The notes under the pieces are model-generated. The model was not told the origin of the DNA. It saw nothing but the letters and a program-made list of their open reading frames with translations, and made no database searches. From Gemmatimonadota bacterium (GTDB lineage: Bacteria > Gemmatimonadota > Gemmatimonadetes > Gemmatimonadales > Gemmatimonadaceae), in the NCBI GenBank assembly GCA_003222065.1, contig QHUV01000087.1, positions 1 to 13,367 of the forward strand: DNA of 13,367 bases, read 5' to 3'. Both the position numbers and the translations under genes were made by a program. Below are positions 6,739 through 13,170 of this stretch, piece after piece (within the stretch, counting starts at the first letter, position 1; the number at the start of each line of letters is the position of its first letter).

Positions 6739-7590
6739 GTGCCGGAGTTCACCGCAACGGAATCCGGTACGTCCGCCTCCGCGCCGCCGCTGCGAGCCGC
6801 GCTCGGCGAATACGACATTGGCTGGCATGATCCGGCGACGTCGGTTCAACGAGCGCATGACGTGATCGCCGGCGCGGCGCGCCTGCGCGCGCGACTCGTC
6901 ATCCTCCCCGAGATGTGCACGACCGGCTTCACGATGGAAGGATCCCGCTGGGCCGAGCCACTGTCGACGGAGCATGGCGCGAGTGGCGCGCTGGCCGCGG
7001 CGGCGCGCGAGCATCACCTGTGGGTCCTCGCCGGGCTCTCGCTGCGCGAAGAGTCGCCGTCGCGATTGGTGAACGCGGCGGTGCTGTTCGATCCCGCGGG
7101 AAGCGTCGCCGCCATCTATCGCAAGCAGCGGCTCTTCACTTACGCGGGAGAGCAAGAGGTCTATACCGCGGGTGACGGACCGGTTGTCGTCACGATCGAG
7201 GGTGCGCGACTCGGACTCTTCATTTGCTACGACCTGCGCTTTCCGGAACTCTTTCGCGCCGTCGCGCCGGATATCGACGCCGCGCTCATCATCGCGAACT
7301 GGCCCGAGCGGCGACGCATGCACTGGGACGTGCTCACACGCGCTCGCGCGATCGAGAATCAGTGCTATGTTGTCGCGGTCAATCGCACCGGCATTGGTGA
7401 CGGGGTCGAGTACGACGGTGGGTCGGTGGCGTACGATCCGTGGGGGGAGCCACTCGGCATCGGCGGCGGCGGCAACGCACCCCGTGTCGTTGACATTGAT
7501 CCCGGACGCGTCAAGTTGGTGCGCGCACGGTATCCCTTCCTCCGTGAGCTGGAAATTGCGCGCGAGGCACAGGTCCCGCAGTTTCATTAG
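6739..7590 (+). CDS. Carbon-nitrogen hydrolase (nitrilase superfamily, omega-amidase/YafV-like)
   Basis: This 283-residue cytoplasmic hydrolase carries the full Glu-Lys-Cys triad of the nitrilase superfamily: Glu58 in 'LPEMCTTGF', Lys129 in 'YRKQRLF' and Cys163 in 'FICYDLRFPE'. The motif 'TGFTMEG..WAEP' right after the Glu, and 'ARAIENQCYVVAVNRTG' near the C-terminus, are close to the YafV/Nit2-type omega-amidases. Those hydrolyse alpha-ketoglutaramate or related omega-amides, a repair step after glutamine transamination. Substrate is inferred from these motifs only; deaminated-glutathione amidase or another amidase is possible. Translation starts at GTG 6739 with AGGAG 6 nt upstream. It begins 70 nt after the tRNA and could be read from the tRNA promoter, since I see no clear terminator between. 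The gene is intact and of usual family length. Confidence 0.9.
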   Translation: MPEFTATESGTSASAPPLRAALGEYDIGWHDPATSVQRAHDVIAGAARLRARLVILPEMCTTGFTMEGSRWAEPLSTEHGASGALAAAAREHHLWVLAGLSLREESPSRLVNAAVLFDPAGSVAAIYRKQRLFTYAGEQEVYTAGDGPVVVTIEGARLGLFICYDLRFPELFRAVAPDIDAALIIANWPERRRMHWDVLTRARAIENQCYVVAVNRTGIGDGVEYDGGSVAYDPWGEPLGIGGGGNAPRVVDIDPGRVKLVRARYPFLRELEIAREAQVPQFH

Positions 7591-7614
7591 ACGTGAGTGC
7601 GTTAGGCAGTTCAC

Positions 7615-7649
7615 TGGCCCCTGGCCCCTGGCCCCTAGCACCTAGCACC
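7615..7649 (+). repeat. Heptanucleotide tandem array (5 units)
   Basis: Three exact TGGCCCC units (7615-7635) are followed by two TAGCACC units (7636-7649) in strict 7-base register. The array lies between the nitrilase stop and the next small ORF. It has no coding role and resembles short heptamer repeats reported between genes in some bacteria. Slippage could vary the copy number. Confidence 0.85.
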
Positions 7650-7657
7650 TCCTTCCA

Positions 7658-7915
7658 TTGACCGTCGGCGAGACGCTGGTCTTCATTCGCGACACGCGCG
7701 TCTTCGAGTGCACGCTCTACTTTCGCGTCGCCGAGTTGATCGGCTTCGAGCGGGATGAGCTGCACTGGGAGGCCTTTTGGAGCGTGCGGGTCGACGGGGT
7801 GCTCTTCGGATCACTGCAGCTACTCGACTTTCAGGAACGCGCCGCCCAGATCGAGCAGCGCGTCGTGCACTGGTACCGGAGCGAACGAATCCGGCGCGCC
7901 AGTCGCGAGGTTTAG
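7658..7915 (+). CDS. Small protein of unknown function, possibly cut at its 3' end
   Basis: This 85-residue ORF is not recognised. The codons have the strongly G/C-ending third positions of its neighbours, so it is probably real. It is predicted soluble, rich in aromatic and acidic residues ('WEAFWSVRVDGVLF', 'VVHWYRSERI'), with no signal peptide, membrane segment or cysteine motif. The only visible start is TTG 7658, without a Shine-Dalgarno site, directly after the heptamer array. Its stop (TAG 7913-7915) lies exactly where recognisable symporter sequence begins. If a deletion fused the two regions, both the last residues and the stop could be products of the junction and the original protein longer. 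Confidence 0.5.
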   Translation: MTVGETLVFIRDTRVFECTLYFRVAELIGFERDELHWEAFWSVRVDGVLFGSLQLLDFQERAAQIEQRVVHWYRSERIRRASREV

Positions 7916-7917
7916 CC

Positions 7918-9465
7918 GGCGCATCGGGGGCGAAGTACGGGATCGCGACGAGTCATTTCTACTGGGTGGGCGCGATCCCGGCGATGGTGTTCGTCGCCCT
8001 GTTCATGATGCCGTTCTATTACGGTTCGCGCGCGCGGTCCGTCCCCGAATACCTGAAGCTGCGCTTCGACGAGAAGACACGCACCCTGAACGCCGTGTCG
8101 TTCGCGGTAATGACTGTTTTCTCATCAGGGATCTCGATGTACGCACTGGGGAAGCTCCTCAACTTATTGCTTGGGTGGAGCTTCGATGCGAGCATCCTCG
8201 TGTCCGCGGTCATCGTGCTCTCGTATATCCTGCTCGGCGGCCTAACGAGTGCGATTTACAATGAGGTGCTTCAGTTCTTCCTCATCGTCTTCGGCTTTTT
8301 CCCGCTCGTCTGGCTCGGGCTCACCGCCGTTGGCGGGTGGCACGGTCTATCGACGCAGCTCGCCGCGATCTCGACGACGCGCGGCTTTCCCGCCGACGCC
8401 TACACGCACGCCTGGCGGACAATGGGGAGCGCCTCGCAGAATCCCATTGGCGTCGAGTGGTTCGGGCTCGTGATGGGACTCGGCTTCGTGCTGTCGTTTG
8501 GCTACTGGTGCACGGACTTTCTCGTCGTGCAGCGGGCGATGGCGGCCGAGTCGATGACCGCCGCGCGACGCACGCCCCTCATCGCCGCCCTCCCCAAGAT
8601 GTTCTTTCCCTTCCTGGTCATTCTCCCGGGGATGATCGCGCTCGTCCTCAGCGGCGCGCACGGGGTGGGCCAGGGATTGATTCCGGCAAAGCTGACCGCC
8701 GCGGGCACACCACTGATCGACGTCTCCGGACACCCGGTGCTCGACTACGACTTGGCGACGCCGATGCTGCTGTTGCGTCTCTTTCCGACCGGCATGCTCG
8801 GCCTGGGCCTAACGGCGCTCCTTGCGTCGTTCATGTCGGGTATGGCCGGGAACGTGACGGCGTTCAACACGGTGTGGACCTACGACATCTATCAGGCGCA
8901 CATTCGCAAGGGCGCGTCCGACGCGCACTATCTGTGGATGGGACGCGCCGCCACGGTGGCGGGGATCGTGCTCGCGATCGCGGCGGCGTACGTCGCCAGC
9001 GCGTTCAACAACATCATGGACCTGTTGCAGCTCGTGTTCGCATTCGTGAATGCGCCTCTCTTCGCGACGTTTTCGCTCGGTATGTTCTGGAGACGGACGA
9101 CGGGCCACGGGGCGTTCACGGGACTGCTCTGCGGCACGTTAGGCGCCGCGGTCCATCACGGCCTCACGCTCCCAGCTGGGGCGAGCGCCGGCATCAAGGG
9201 TGGGTATCTCGCGGTGGTCCACACCTATCCGAGTGAGCTGGCGCAAACGTTCTGGACAGCGATCACGGCGTGGACGACGTGCATGGTCATCACGATCGTC
9301 GTGAGTCTGATGACGCAGCCGCGTCCGGACGAGGAGCTCCGCGGTCTCGTCTATGCGTTGACGCCTCGGCAACGCGACAGTGAGCATAACTTCTGGAAGC
9401 GTCCGGCTACACTCGGCGTCATTGTCCTCGTAATGACTCTGCTCCTTAACTTCGTGTTTTTCTAA
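7918..9465 (+). CDS. Sodium:solute symporter (SSS family), N-terminal transmembrane part missing
   Basis: About 515 residues of an SSS-family (SglT/PutP-like) sodium-coupled transporter are present, with many hydrophobic helices. The homologous sequence begins abruptly at 'ASGAKYGIATSHFYWVGAIPAM' (7921 on), then 'RSVPEYLKLRFDEKTR', the Na2-site-like helix 'SFMSGMAGNVTAFNTVWTYDIY', and a complete C-terminal end. A normal family member has roughly 70-90 more residues in front, including the first two membrane helices, one of which contributes to the sodium site. None of the three forward frames upstream encodes them. The same frame runs open back to a TTG at 7777, but that stretch is the out-of-frame shadow of the small ORF at 7658-7915. 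There is no ATG near 7918. It is therefore likely a 5'-deleted pseudogene, or a deletion or misjoin in the assembly. Substrate (sugar, amino acid or other) is unknown; nearby glycoside genes suggest sugar. Confidence 0.8.
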   Translation, partial: GASGAKYGIATSHFYWVGAIPAMVFVALFMMPFYYGSRARSVPEYLKLRFDEKTRTLNAVSFAVMTVFSSGISMYALGKLLNLLLGWSFDASILVSAVIVLSYILLGGLTSAIYNEVLQFFLIVFGFFPLVWLGLTAVGGWHGLSTQLAAISTTRGFPADAYTHAWRTMGSASQNPIGVEWFGLVMGLGFVLSFGYWCTDFLVVQRAMAAESMTAARRTPLIAALPKMFFPFLVILPGMIALVLSGAHGVGQGLIPAKLTAAGTPLIDVSGHPVLDYDLATPMLLLRLFPTGMLGLGLTALLASFMSGMAGNVTAFNTVWTYDIYQAHIRKGASDAHYLWMGRAATVAGIVLAIAAAYVASAFNNIMDLLQLVFAFVNAPLFATFSLGMFWRRTTGHGAFTGLLCGTLGAAVHHGLTLPAGASAGIKGGYLAVVHTYPSELAQTFWTAITAWTTCMVITIVVSLMTQPRPDEELRGLVYALTPRQRDSEHNFWKRPATLGVIVLVMTLLLNFVFF

Positions 9466-9496
9466 GAGCTGCTTTCTAACCTCTTCCGGGAAAGCG

Positions 9497-9799
9497 ATGA
9501 GCGGCGCTGCATCACTCGATCTGCGTCTACCGATTGGCGGGCTGTTCACCGCGCTCGGCCTCCTCGTCGGCGGCTATGGCCTTGCGACGAACGGCGACCG
9601 CGCGCTGTACGAGACATCGCTGTCGATCAACATCAATTTGTGGTGGGGAATCGTGATGTTCGTCGTTGGCCTGCTGATGTTGACGTTAGGCATGCGCGCG
9701 ACGCGAGCGAAGCACCCGTCATCCGCGGAGCCGGCGATGGAGTCGCCCGCGGGCCGCGCGACGGAGCAGCGCGAACGAGACACCGGTCTGGAGCGCTGA
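9497..9799 (+). CDS. Small two-helix membrane protein next to the symporter
   Basis: This 100-residue protein has two predicted membrane helices: about residues 12-31 ('LPIGGLFTALGLLVGGYGLA') and about 48-68 ('LWWGIVMFVVGLLMLTLGM'), separated by a loop with 'SININLWWG', and a charged C-terminal tail. It starts 31 nt after the symporter stop, at ATG 9497 with a weak GGGAAAG upstream. I recall similar small proteins with 'RLPIG...INLWWG' motifs beside SSS symporters in Acidobacteria and Gemmatimonadota, so a role as a small partner or stabiliser of the transporter is plausible but unproven. Its stop TGA (9797-9799) overlaps the probable CTG start of the next gene. TTA at 9686-9688 (T-L-G) lies in a copy of the CGTTAGGC motif. 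Confidence 0.75.
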   Translation: MSGAASLDLRLPIGGLFTALGLLVGGYGLATNGDRALYETSLSININLWWGIVMFVVGLLMLTLGMRATRAKHPSSAEPAMESPAGRATEQRERDTGLER

Positions 9800-10986
9800 C
9801 GGAGCTCTCGCTCGCCGAAGCCCGGCGCATCGCCCTCGGAGCGCAGGGCTTTGGTGGCACTCGTCAAAGGCGGCGCGTCGACGCGGCGCGGCTTGCGAGA
9901 GTACTGCGAACGATCGGCGTCCTGCAGCTCGACTTCGTCAACGTGCTCGTGCCGGCGCACTATCTCATCCCGTTCTCCCGCGTCGGACCGTACGACAGAA
10001 AGCTGCTCGACGAAGTGATGTATCGGAGCGGAGAGTTCGTGGAGCACGTCGCGCACGAGGCGTCGGTCGTGCCGGTGGAGCACTGGCCGCTCCTGCGCCC
10101 ACGCCCGACCGATCGCCGGGTGCGCGCGCTCGATGCTTTCATGTCCAAACGCGTCGCTTACGCGGCGCGGATCCTCGAGGCAGTACGAGCACAGGGTCCG
10201 CTCGCCGCGGATGGTGCGCCGGCCTCGGATGAGCCCGAGCCGGAGCGCGACTGGTGGGGCTGGAGCGTCGCCAGGGCGACGCTCGAGGGACACTTCTACC
10301 AGGGCACGCTCGCGGTTGCAGGCCGGCGCTCCGACTTCGCACGCCTCTACGACCTCGCCGAGCGCGTGATTCCCGAGCCGCATTTTGCGCGACGCGTCAC
10401 GATCGACGAGGCCGAGCGGGCGTTGCTCGCGGAGGCGGCGCGCTCGTTAGGCGTCGGCACCGCCGCCGATCTCGCCGACTATTATCGTCTGCCCCTGCGT
10501 AGCGCGCGCCGACGCCTCGCCGAGTTGGCGAGCGAGGGGGTGCTCCGTGAGGTGCGCGTCGACGGCTGGCGGGATGCAGCATTCTTGTATCCGACGGCCA
10601 AGGCCATGACCGTTGAGGTGCAAGCCGTCCTCTCGCCGTTCGATCCCCTCGTCTGGTACCGTCCACGCGCCGAGCGGCTGTTCGGGTTCGACTATCGGAT
10701 CGAGATCTACGTCCCGCGGGCGAAGCGCCGTTGGGGTTATTACGTGTTGCCATTTCTCCTCGGTGACGCGCTCGTTGCGCGCGTCGATCTCAAAGCCGAT
10801 CGCGGCCGACGGAAGCTCCTCGTGTTGGCGGCCCACGCCGAACGCGGAGTGAAGGTTGGCACGGTCGCCGAGCCGCTCGCTGAGGAGTTGCGCGTGCTCG
10901 GCGCCTGGCTTGGACTCGATGCCGGCGTGGCCGTCGAGCGACGTGGGAATCTGGCAAAGCCTCTGTCCGGCGCGATTCTGGCATGA
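9796..10986 (+). CDS. ycaQ: YcaQ/AlkZ-type winged-helix DNA glycosylase
   Basis: About 396 residues match the HTH_42/AlkZ-like family of DNA glycosylases that remove alkylated bases and unhook interstrand crosslinks. Key features: 'LSLAEARRIALGAQGF' at the N-terminus; the catalytic-type motif Gln-Leu-Asp in 'GVLQLDFVNV' (the Q-x-D version of YcaQ rather than Q-x-Q of antibiotic-cluster AlkZ); 'HYLIPFSRVGPYD'; 'EHVAHEASVVP'; winged-helix repeats in the middle; and 'LSPFDPLVWYRPRAERLFGFDYRIEIYVP' near the end. It acts on chromosomal DNA in the cytoplasm. The start is a problem: the frame is open back to GTG 9640, but homology begins right after 9798 and no ATG, GTG or TTG lies there. CTG 9796, overlapping the preceding TGA as CTGA, is the most natural start. 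Otherwise a 52-residue extension overlapping the membrane-protein gene must be assumed. Family call is firm; start is not. Confidence 0.88.
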   Translation: MTELSLAEARRIALGAQGFGGTRQRRRVDAARLARVLRTIGVLQLDFVNVLVPAHYLIPFSRVGPYDRKLLDEVMYRSGEFVEHVAHEASVVPVEHWPLLRPRPTDRRVRALDAFMSKRVAYAARILEAVRAQGPLAADGAPASDEPEPERDWWGWSVARATLEGHFYQGTLAVAGRRSDFARLYDLAERVIPEPHFARRVTIDEAERALLAEAARSLGVGTAADLADYYRLPLRSARRRLAELASEGVLREVRVDGWRDAAFLYPTAKAMTVEVQAVLSPFDPLVWYRPRAERLFGFDYRIEIYVPRAKRRWGYYVLPFLLGDALVARVDLKADRGRRKLLVLAAHAERGVKVGTVAEPLAEELRVLGAWLGLDAGVAVERRGNLAKPLSGAILA

Positions 10987-10996
10987 CGGACGAGCT

Positions 10997-11058
10997 GATC
11001 CTTCGTCGCTGTCGCACCTCAGGACAACCAGCAGATCCTTCGCTTCGCCCAGGATGAC
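10997..11058. repeat. Two degenerate REP-like palindromic elements
   Basis: Element 1 (10997-11028) and element 2 (11034-11058) share the pattern gatcctt...cgc...(c)aggatgac, in which ATCCT can pair with AGGAT. The sequence is like a dispersed repeat seen in many soil-bacterial genomes, recalled rather than searched. They fill most of the 67-base gap after the glycosylase stop, and element 2 contains the ATG of the following lipoprotein gene. Confidence 0.6.
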
Positions 11059-11800
11059 GGGAGATAATCGTCCGCGTCTGTCCGTGTTCCGTCCGCGTTC
11101 GTCCGCGCTGACGCTGTTGCTTGTTGTGCTCTGTGGGCTCGCGTTAGGCTGCAAAGTCGTCATTCAACACGCAGACGACAGTGCTCGCGACACTACTCGG
11201 AGCGACACGACCGTCAGCCTGACATCGCTGCCGTCCAAGCCAATCGTGCTGCCGCAGGAATCGCTTCCGGCGCCGCCGCATCCGTCGCTCGCGAATGGCG
11301 ACATCGCCGATACGACGCCGTCGGTGACAACACAGCTCGACCTGGCGATCCTGCGCGAGGAGCTGGTGATTCCCCTCGCCGGCGTTAAACCCTCTGATCT
11401 GCGTGACACCTTCAACGAGGTGCGTGGCGGCGGGAAGCGGAAGCACGAAGCCTTGGACATCATGGCGCCGCGTGGCACACCCGTGCTCTCGGCGTCGGCG
11501 GGACGCGTCCTCCGGCTCCACAATAGCAAGGATGGCGGCCTCATGGTCTACGCGGCCGACGCGAGCAATCGGTTCGTGCTCATGTACGCGCACCTCGACC
11601 GCTATGCGGACGGCATGCGGGATAGCCTCCCCTTGCGGCAGGGCCAAGTGATCGGCTATGTGGGAACGACAGGGAACGCGCCGCCGAATGCGCCGCATCT
11701 TCATTTCGCCATTGCCCACCCGAGCGATGTCAAACTCTGGTGGACGGGCACGGCGATCGATCCGCGTCCGCTGTTGCAACGGCCGGGTGTGGCACAGTAG
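11054..11800 (+). CDS. M23-family peptidoglycan endopeptidase, predicted lipoprotein
   Basis: From ATG 11054 the product is 248 residues. A basic N-terminus and hydrophobic segment (about residues 18-31) lead to a lipobox-like 'LALGC' with Cys33, so it is probably a membrane-anchored lipoprotein. After a linker, the LytM/peptidase M23 domain shows the zinc-site pattern: His and Asp in 'KHEALDIMAPRGTPV', 'MYAHLDRYA', and the His-x-His of 'PHLHFAI', with 'GQVIGYVGTTGNAPPNAPHLHF' as the classic core. Such enzymes cut cell-wall peptide crosslinks or activate amidases during growth and division. The frame is open upstream to 10856, but that part overlaps the glycosylase gene. ATG 11054 has no good ribosome site and lies in repeat sequence; residues 6-22 are encoded by a copy of a dispersed repeat. 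The lipobox Leu-Gly is encoded by TTA GGC from a CGTTAGGC motif. Confidence 0.87.
   Translation: MTGDNRPRLSVFRPRSSALTLLLVVLCGLALGCKVVIQHADDSARDTTRSDTTVSLTSLPSKPIVLPQESLPAPPHPSLANGDIADTTPSVTTQLDLAILREELVIPLAGVKPSDLRDTFNEVRGGGKRKHEALDIMAPRGTPVLSASAGRVLRLHNSKDGGLMVYAADASNRFVLMYAHLDRYADGMRDSLPLRQGQVIGYVGTTGNAPPNAPHLHFAIAHPSDVKLWWTGTAIDPRPLLQRPGVAQ
11091..11119 (+). repeat. Dispersed repeat, copy B, inside a signal-peptide coding region
   Basis: This matches 27 of 29 bases with 6006-6034. Here it is translated as part of the N-terminus of the M23 lipoprotein, and additional TCCG words precede it from about 11070. Confidence 0.8.
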
Positions 11801-11851
11801 CGGCCGTTGAATCCTGATCGCGCATTCACAAGGCACTCGAGGATCGCGCGC

Positions 11852-12244
11852 ATGTGGTCGTCGATTCTTCATTCCATTTTCCACGGCACGCTCCGCGAGC
11901 GCGACGCGATGATGCTTGTCACGGCCGGGGGTGTCGCACTGTTGGTCGGGAGCATTAGCGCCTGGCTCGGCGCGCATTTCGGCGCAAGGCGCGCCGTTCG
12001 ACGCGCCTTCCGCGACAAGATCGAGATTCCCTCGATCGTCACAGAAGTGCGCTACGATGAGCTTTCGCGATCGGTCGACGCGATCGCGCTCGAGGTCGAA
12101 CGGATCTCCGAGGCGCAACGATACGTGGCGAAGCTCCTCGCCGAGCGCGTGAACGCCATGCAGATGGCACCGACGGTAAGTACGACCGCCGTGACTGCGC
12201 CGCCATTGCCGCTGCGCGAGCCCGGGATCACGACGCCGCACTAG
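11852..12244 (+). CDS. Single-pass membrane protein of unknown function
   Basis: This 130-residue protein is not recognised. From ATG 11852 there is a short amphipathic start, one clear membrane helix (about residues 20-42, 'MLVTAGGVALLVGSISAWLGAHFG'), then basic residues 'ARRAVRRAF' that should stay cytoplasmic. An acidic helical stretch follows ('VRYDELSRSVDAIALEVERISEAQRYVAKLLAERV') that could form a coiled coil, and then a Pro/Thr-rich tail. GAGG at about 11839 is a loose ribosome site; a TTG at 11807 would add 15 residues and is less likely. It sits 51 bases after the M23 lipoprotein stop, so co-transcription is plausible and an envelope role possible, but nothing specific supports it. 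Confidence 0.65.
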   Translation: MWSSILHSIFHGTLRERDAMMLVTAGGVALLVGSISAWLGAHFGARRAVRRAFRDKIEIPSIVTEVRYDELSRSVDAIALEVERISEAQRYVAKLLAERVNAMQMAPTVSTTAVTAPPLPLREPGITTPH

Positions 12245-12308
12245 GGTTGCCCTCGGTCCCCGACGAGTCCATACTTTTTGCGACTTGCTCACCAGTGGGG
12301 GCGCTCGC

Positions 12309-13169
12309 ATGTCGGACTCTCATGATCGACGCACTTTTCTTGCGACCCTTGGCGCCGCGGCTTTGACGTTGGCGGCGCGGCGACCGGTTCCTTTAATCAG
12401 TCGCCGACGATTGAAGCGTATCGGGCTGCAGCTGTACACCGTACGCGACGAGATGGCCAAGGATGTCCCGAAGACGCTCGAGCGCGTAGCGCAGATTGGC
12501 TATCGCGAGGTCGAGTTCGCGGGATACTTCAAGCACACGCCTCACGAAATTCATGAGCTGCTCGAGCGCTACAAGCTCAGCGCGCCGTCGTCACACGTGC
12601 CCTATCCAGAGAAGTGGGACGACTGGAAAAAGACCGTCTCCGATGCGAAGAAGGTTGGCCATGAGTACGTGACTGTGGCGTGGACGCCCGACGAAAAGCG
12701 CCAGGGCGCCGATGCGTACCAGCGTGTCGCCGAGACGTTCAATCGCGCCGGCACCGAGGCGCGCAAGGCGGGACTCCATTTCGCGTACCACAATCACGAC
12801 TACGAGCTCGCCGCGCCTGCCGCCGGCGGCCCGCTGCCGCTCGACGTGCTAATCGAGCACACCGACCCGGCGCTCGTGACCTTCGAGATGGACCTGTATT
12901 GGATGGTGCACGGCGGAGCCGATCCGCTGGCGTACTTCAAGAAGTATCCCGGCCGCATCTCGCTTGTGCACGTGAAGGACGCGATGGCGGGGCCGGAGCA
13001 CACGATGACGGAGGTCGGCAAGGGGACGATCGACTTCCCGAAGATCTTCGCGTACGACGCCGACCACGGCGCGCACATCAAGCATGCGTTCGTCGAGCAC
13101 GACCAGCCGGCCGACGCGTTCGCATCGGCGAAGGCCAGCTTTGAGTACTTGCGGAAGATGGAATACTAG
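12309..13169 (+). CDS. Tat-exported sugar phosphate isomerase/epimerase-family protein
   Basis: The 286-residue product has a twin-arginine signal: Arg7-Arg8 in '[10 protein letters not shown]', then an Ala/Leu-rich segment, so it should be exported folded, probably with its metal. The rest is a xylose-isomerase-like TIM barrel (AP endonuclease family 2, PF01261): '[35 protein letters not shown]', 'FAYHNHDYE', '[17 protein letters not shown]', 'ISLVHVKDA', and 'HAFVEHDQP' at the end, giving the Glu/Asp/His residues that usually bind a divalent metal. Members isomerise or epimerise sugars, and some act on 3-keto-glycosides. Here the Tat signal and a GMC oxidoreductase starting one base after the stop favour the latter. 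ATG 12309 was chosen because the Tat motif begins right behind it; a TTG at 12285 is less likely. It is intact and of normal length. Confidence 0.88.
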   Translation: MSDSHDRRTFLATLGAAALTLAARRPVPLISRRRLKRIGLQLYTVRDEMAKDVPKTLERVAQIGYREVEFAGYFKHTPHEIHELLERYKLSAPSSHVPYPEKWDDWKKTVSDAKKVGHEYVTVAWTPDEKRQGADAYQRVAETFNRAGTEARKAGLHFAYHNHDYELAAPAAGGPLPLDVLIEHTDPALVTFEMDLYWMVHGGADPLAYFKKYPGRISLVHVKDAMAGPEHTMTEVGKGTIDFPKIFAYDADHGAHIKHAFVEHDQPADAFASAKASFEYLRKMEY

Positions 13170-13170
13170 G

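Larger units (their letters stand above)
57..11149. repeat. Over-represented CGTTAGGC motif family (scattered 8-mers)
   Basis: GTTAGGC occurs on the + strand at 57, 2481, 4645, 6376, 6706, 7601, 9138, 9685, 10446 and 11143, and on the - strand (as GCCTAAC) at 1027, 1313, 3671, 8240 and 8807. Thirteen of these 15 are preceded by C, giving CGTTAGGC (the exceptions are 4645 and 6706). CGTTAGG with another final base occurs on the - strand at 1890 and 3253. Twelve of the 15 lie in genes. The coordinates give the outer limits of a scattered set, not a continuous repeat. See the findings for the argument. Confidence 0.85.

Noticed and set aside
6721..7641. 306-codon minus-strand frame opposite the nitrilase gene
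   Set aside because: Antisense shadow; Arg/Asp/His-rich without motifs, and the + strand has an intact catalytic triad.
7615..7649. CRISPR-like array
   Set aside because: Units are 7 bases and contiguous, without spacers; no cas genes are in the window.
7777..7917. Extension of the symporter frame back to TTG 7777
   Set aside because: This stretch is the +1-frame shadow of the small ORF at 7658-7915 and is Arg-rich and non-hydrophobic, unlike a symporter N-terminus.
11144..12310. 388-codon minus-strand frame across the M23 and unknown membrane genes
   Set aside because: It spans two + strand genes and their gap with antisense-type composition; no recognisable family.
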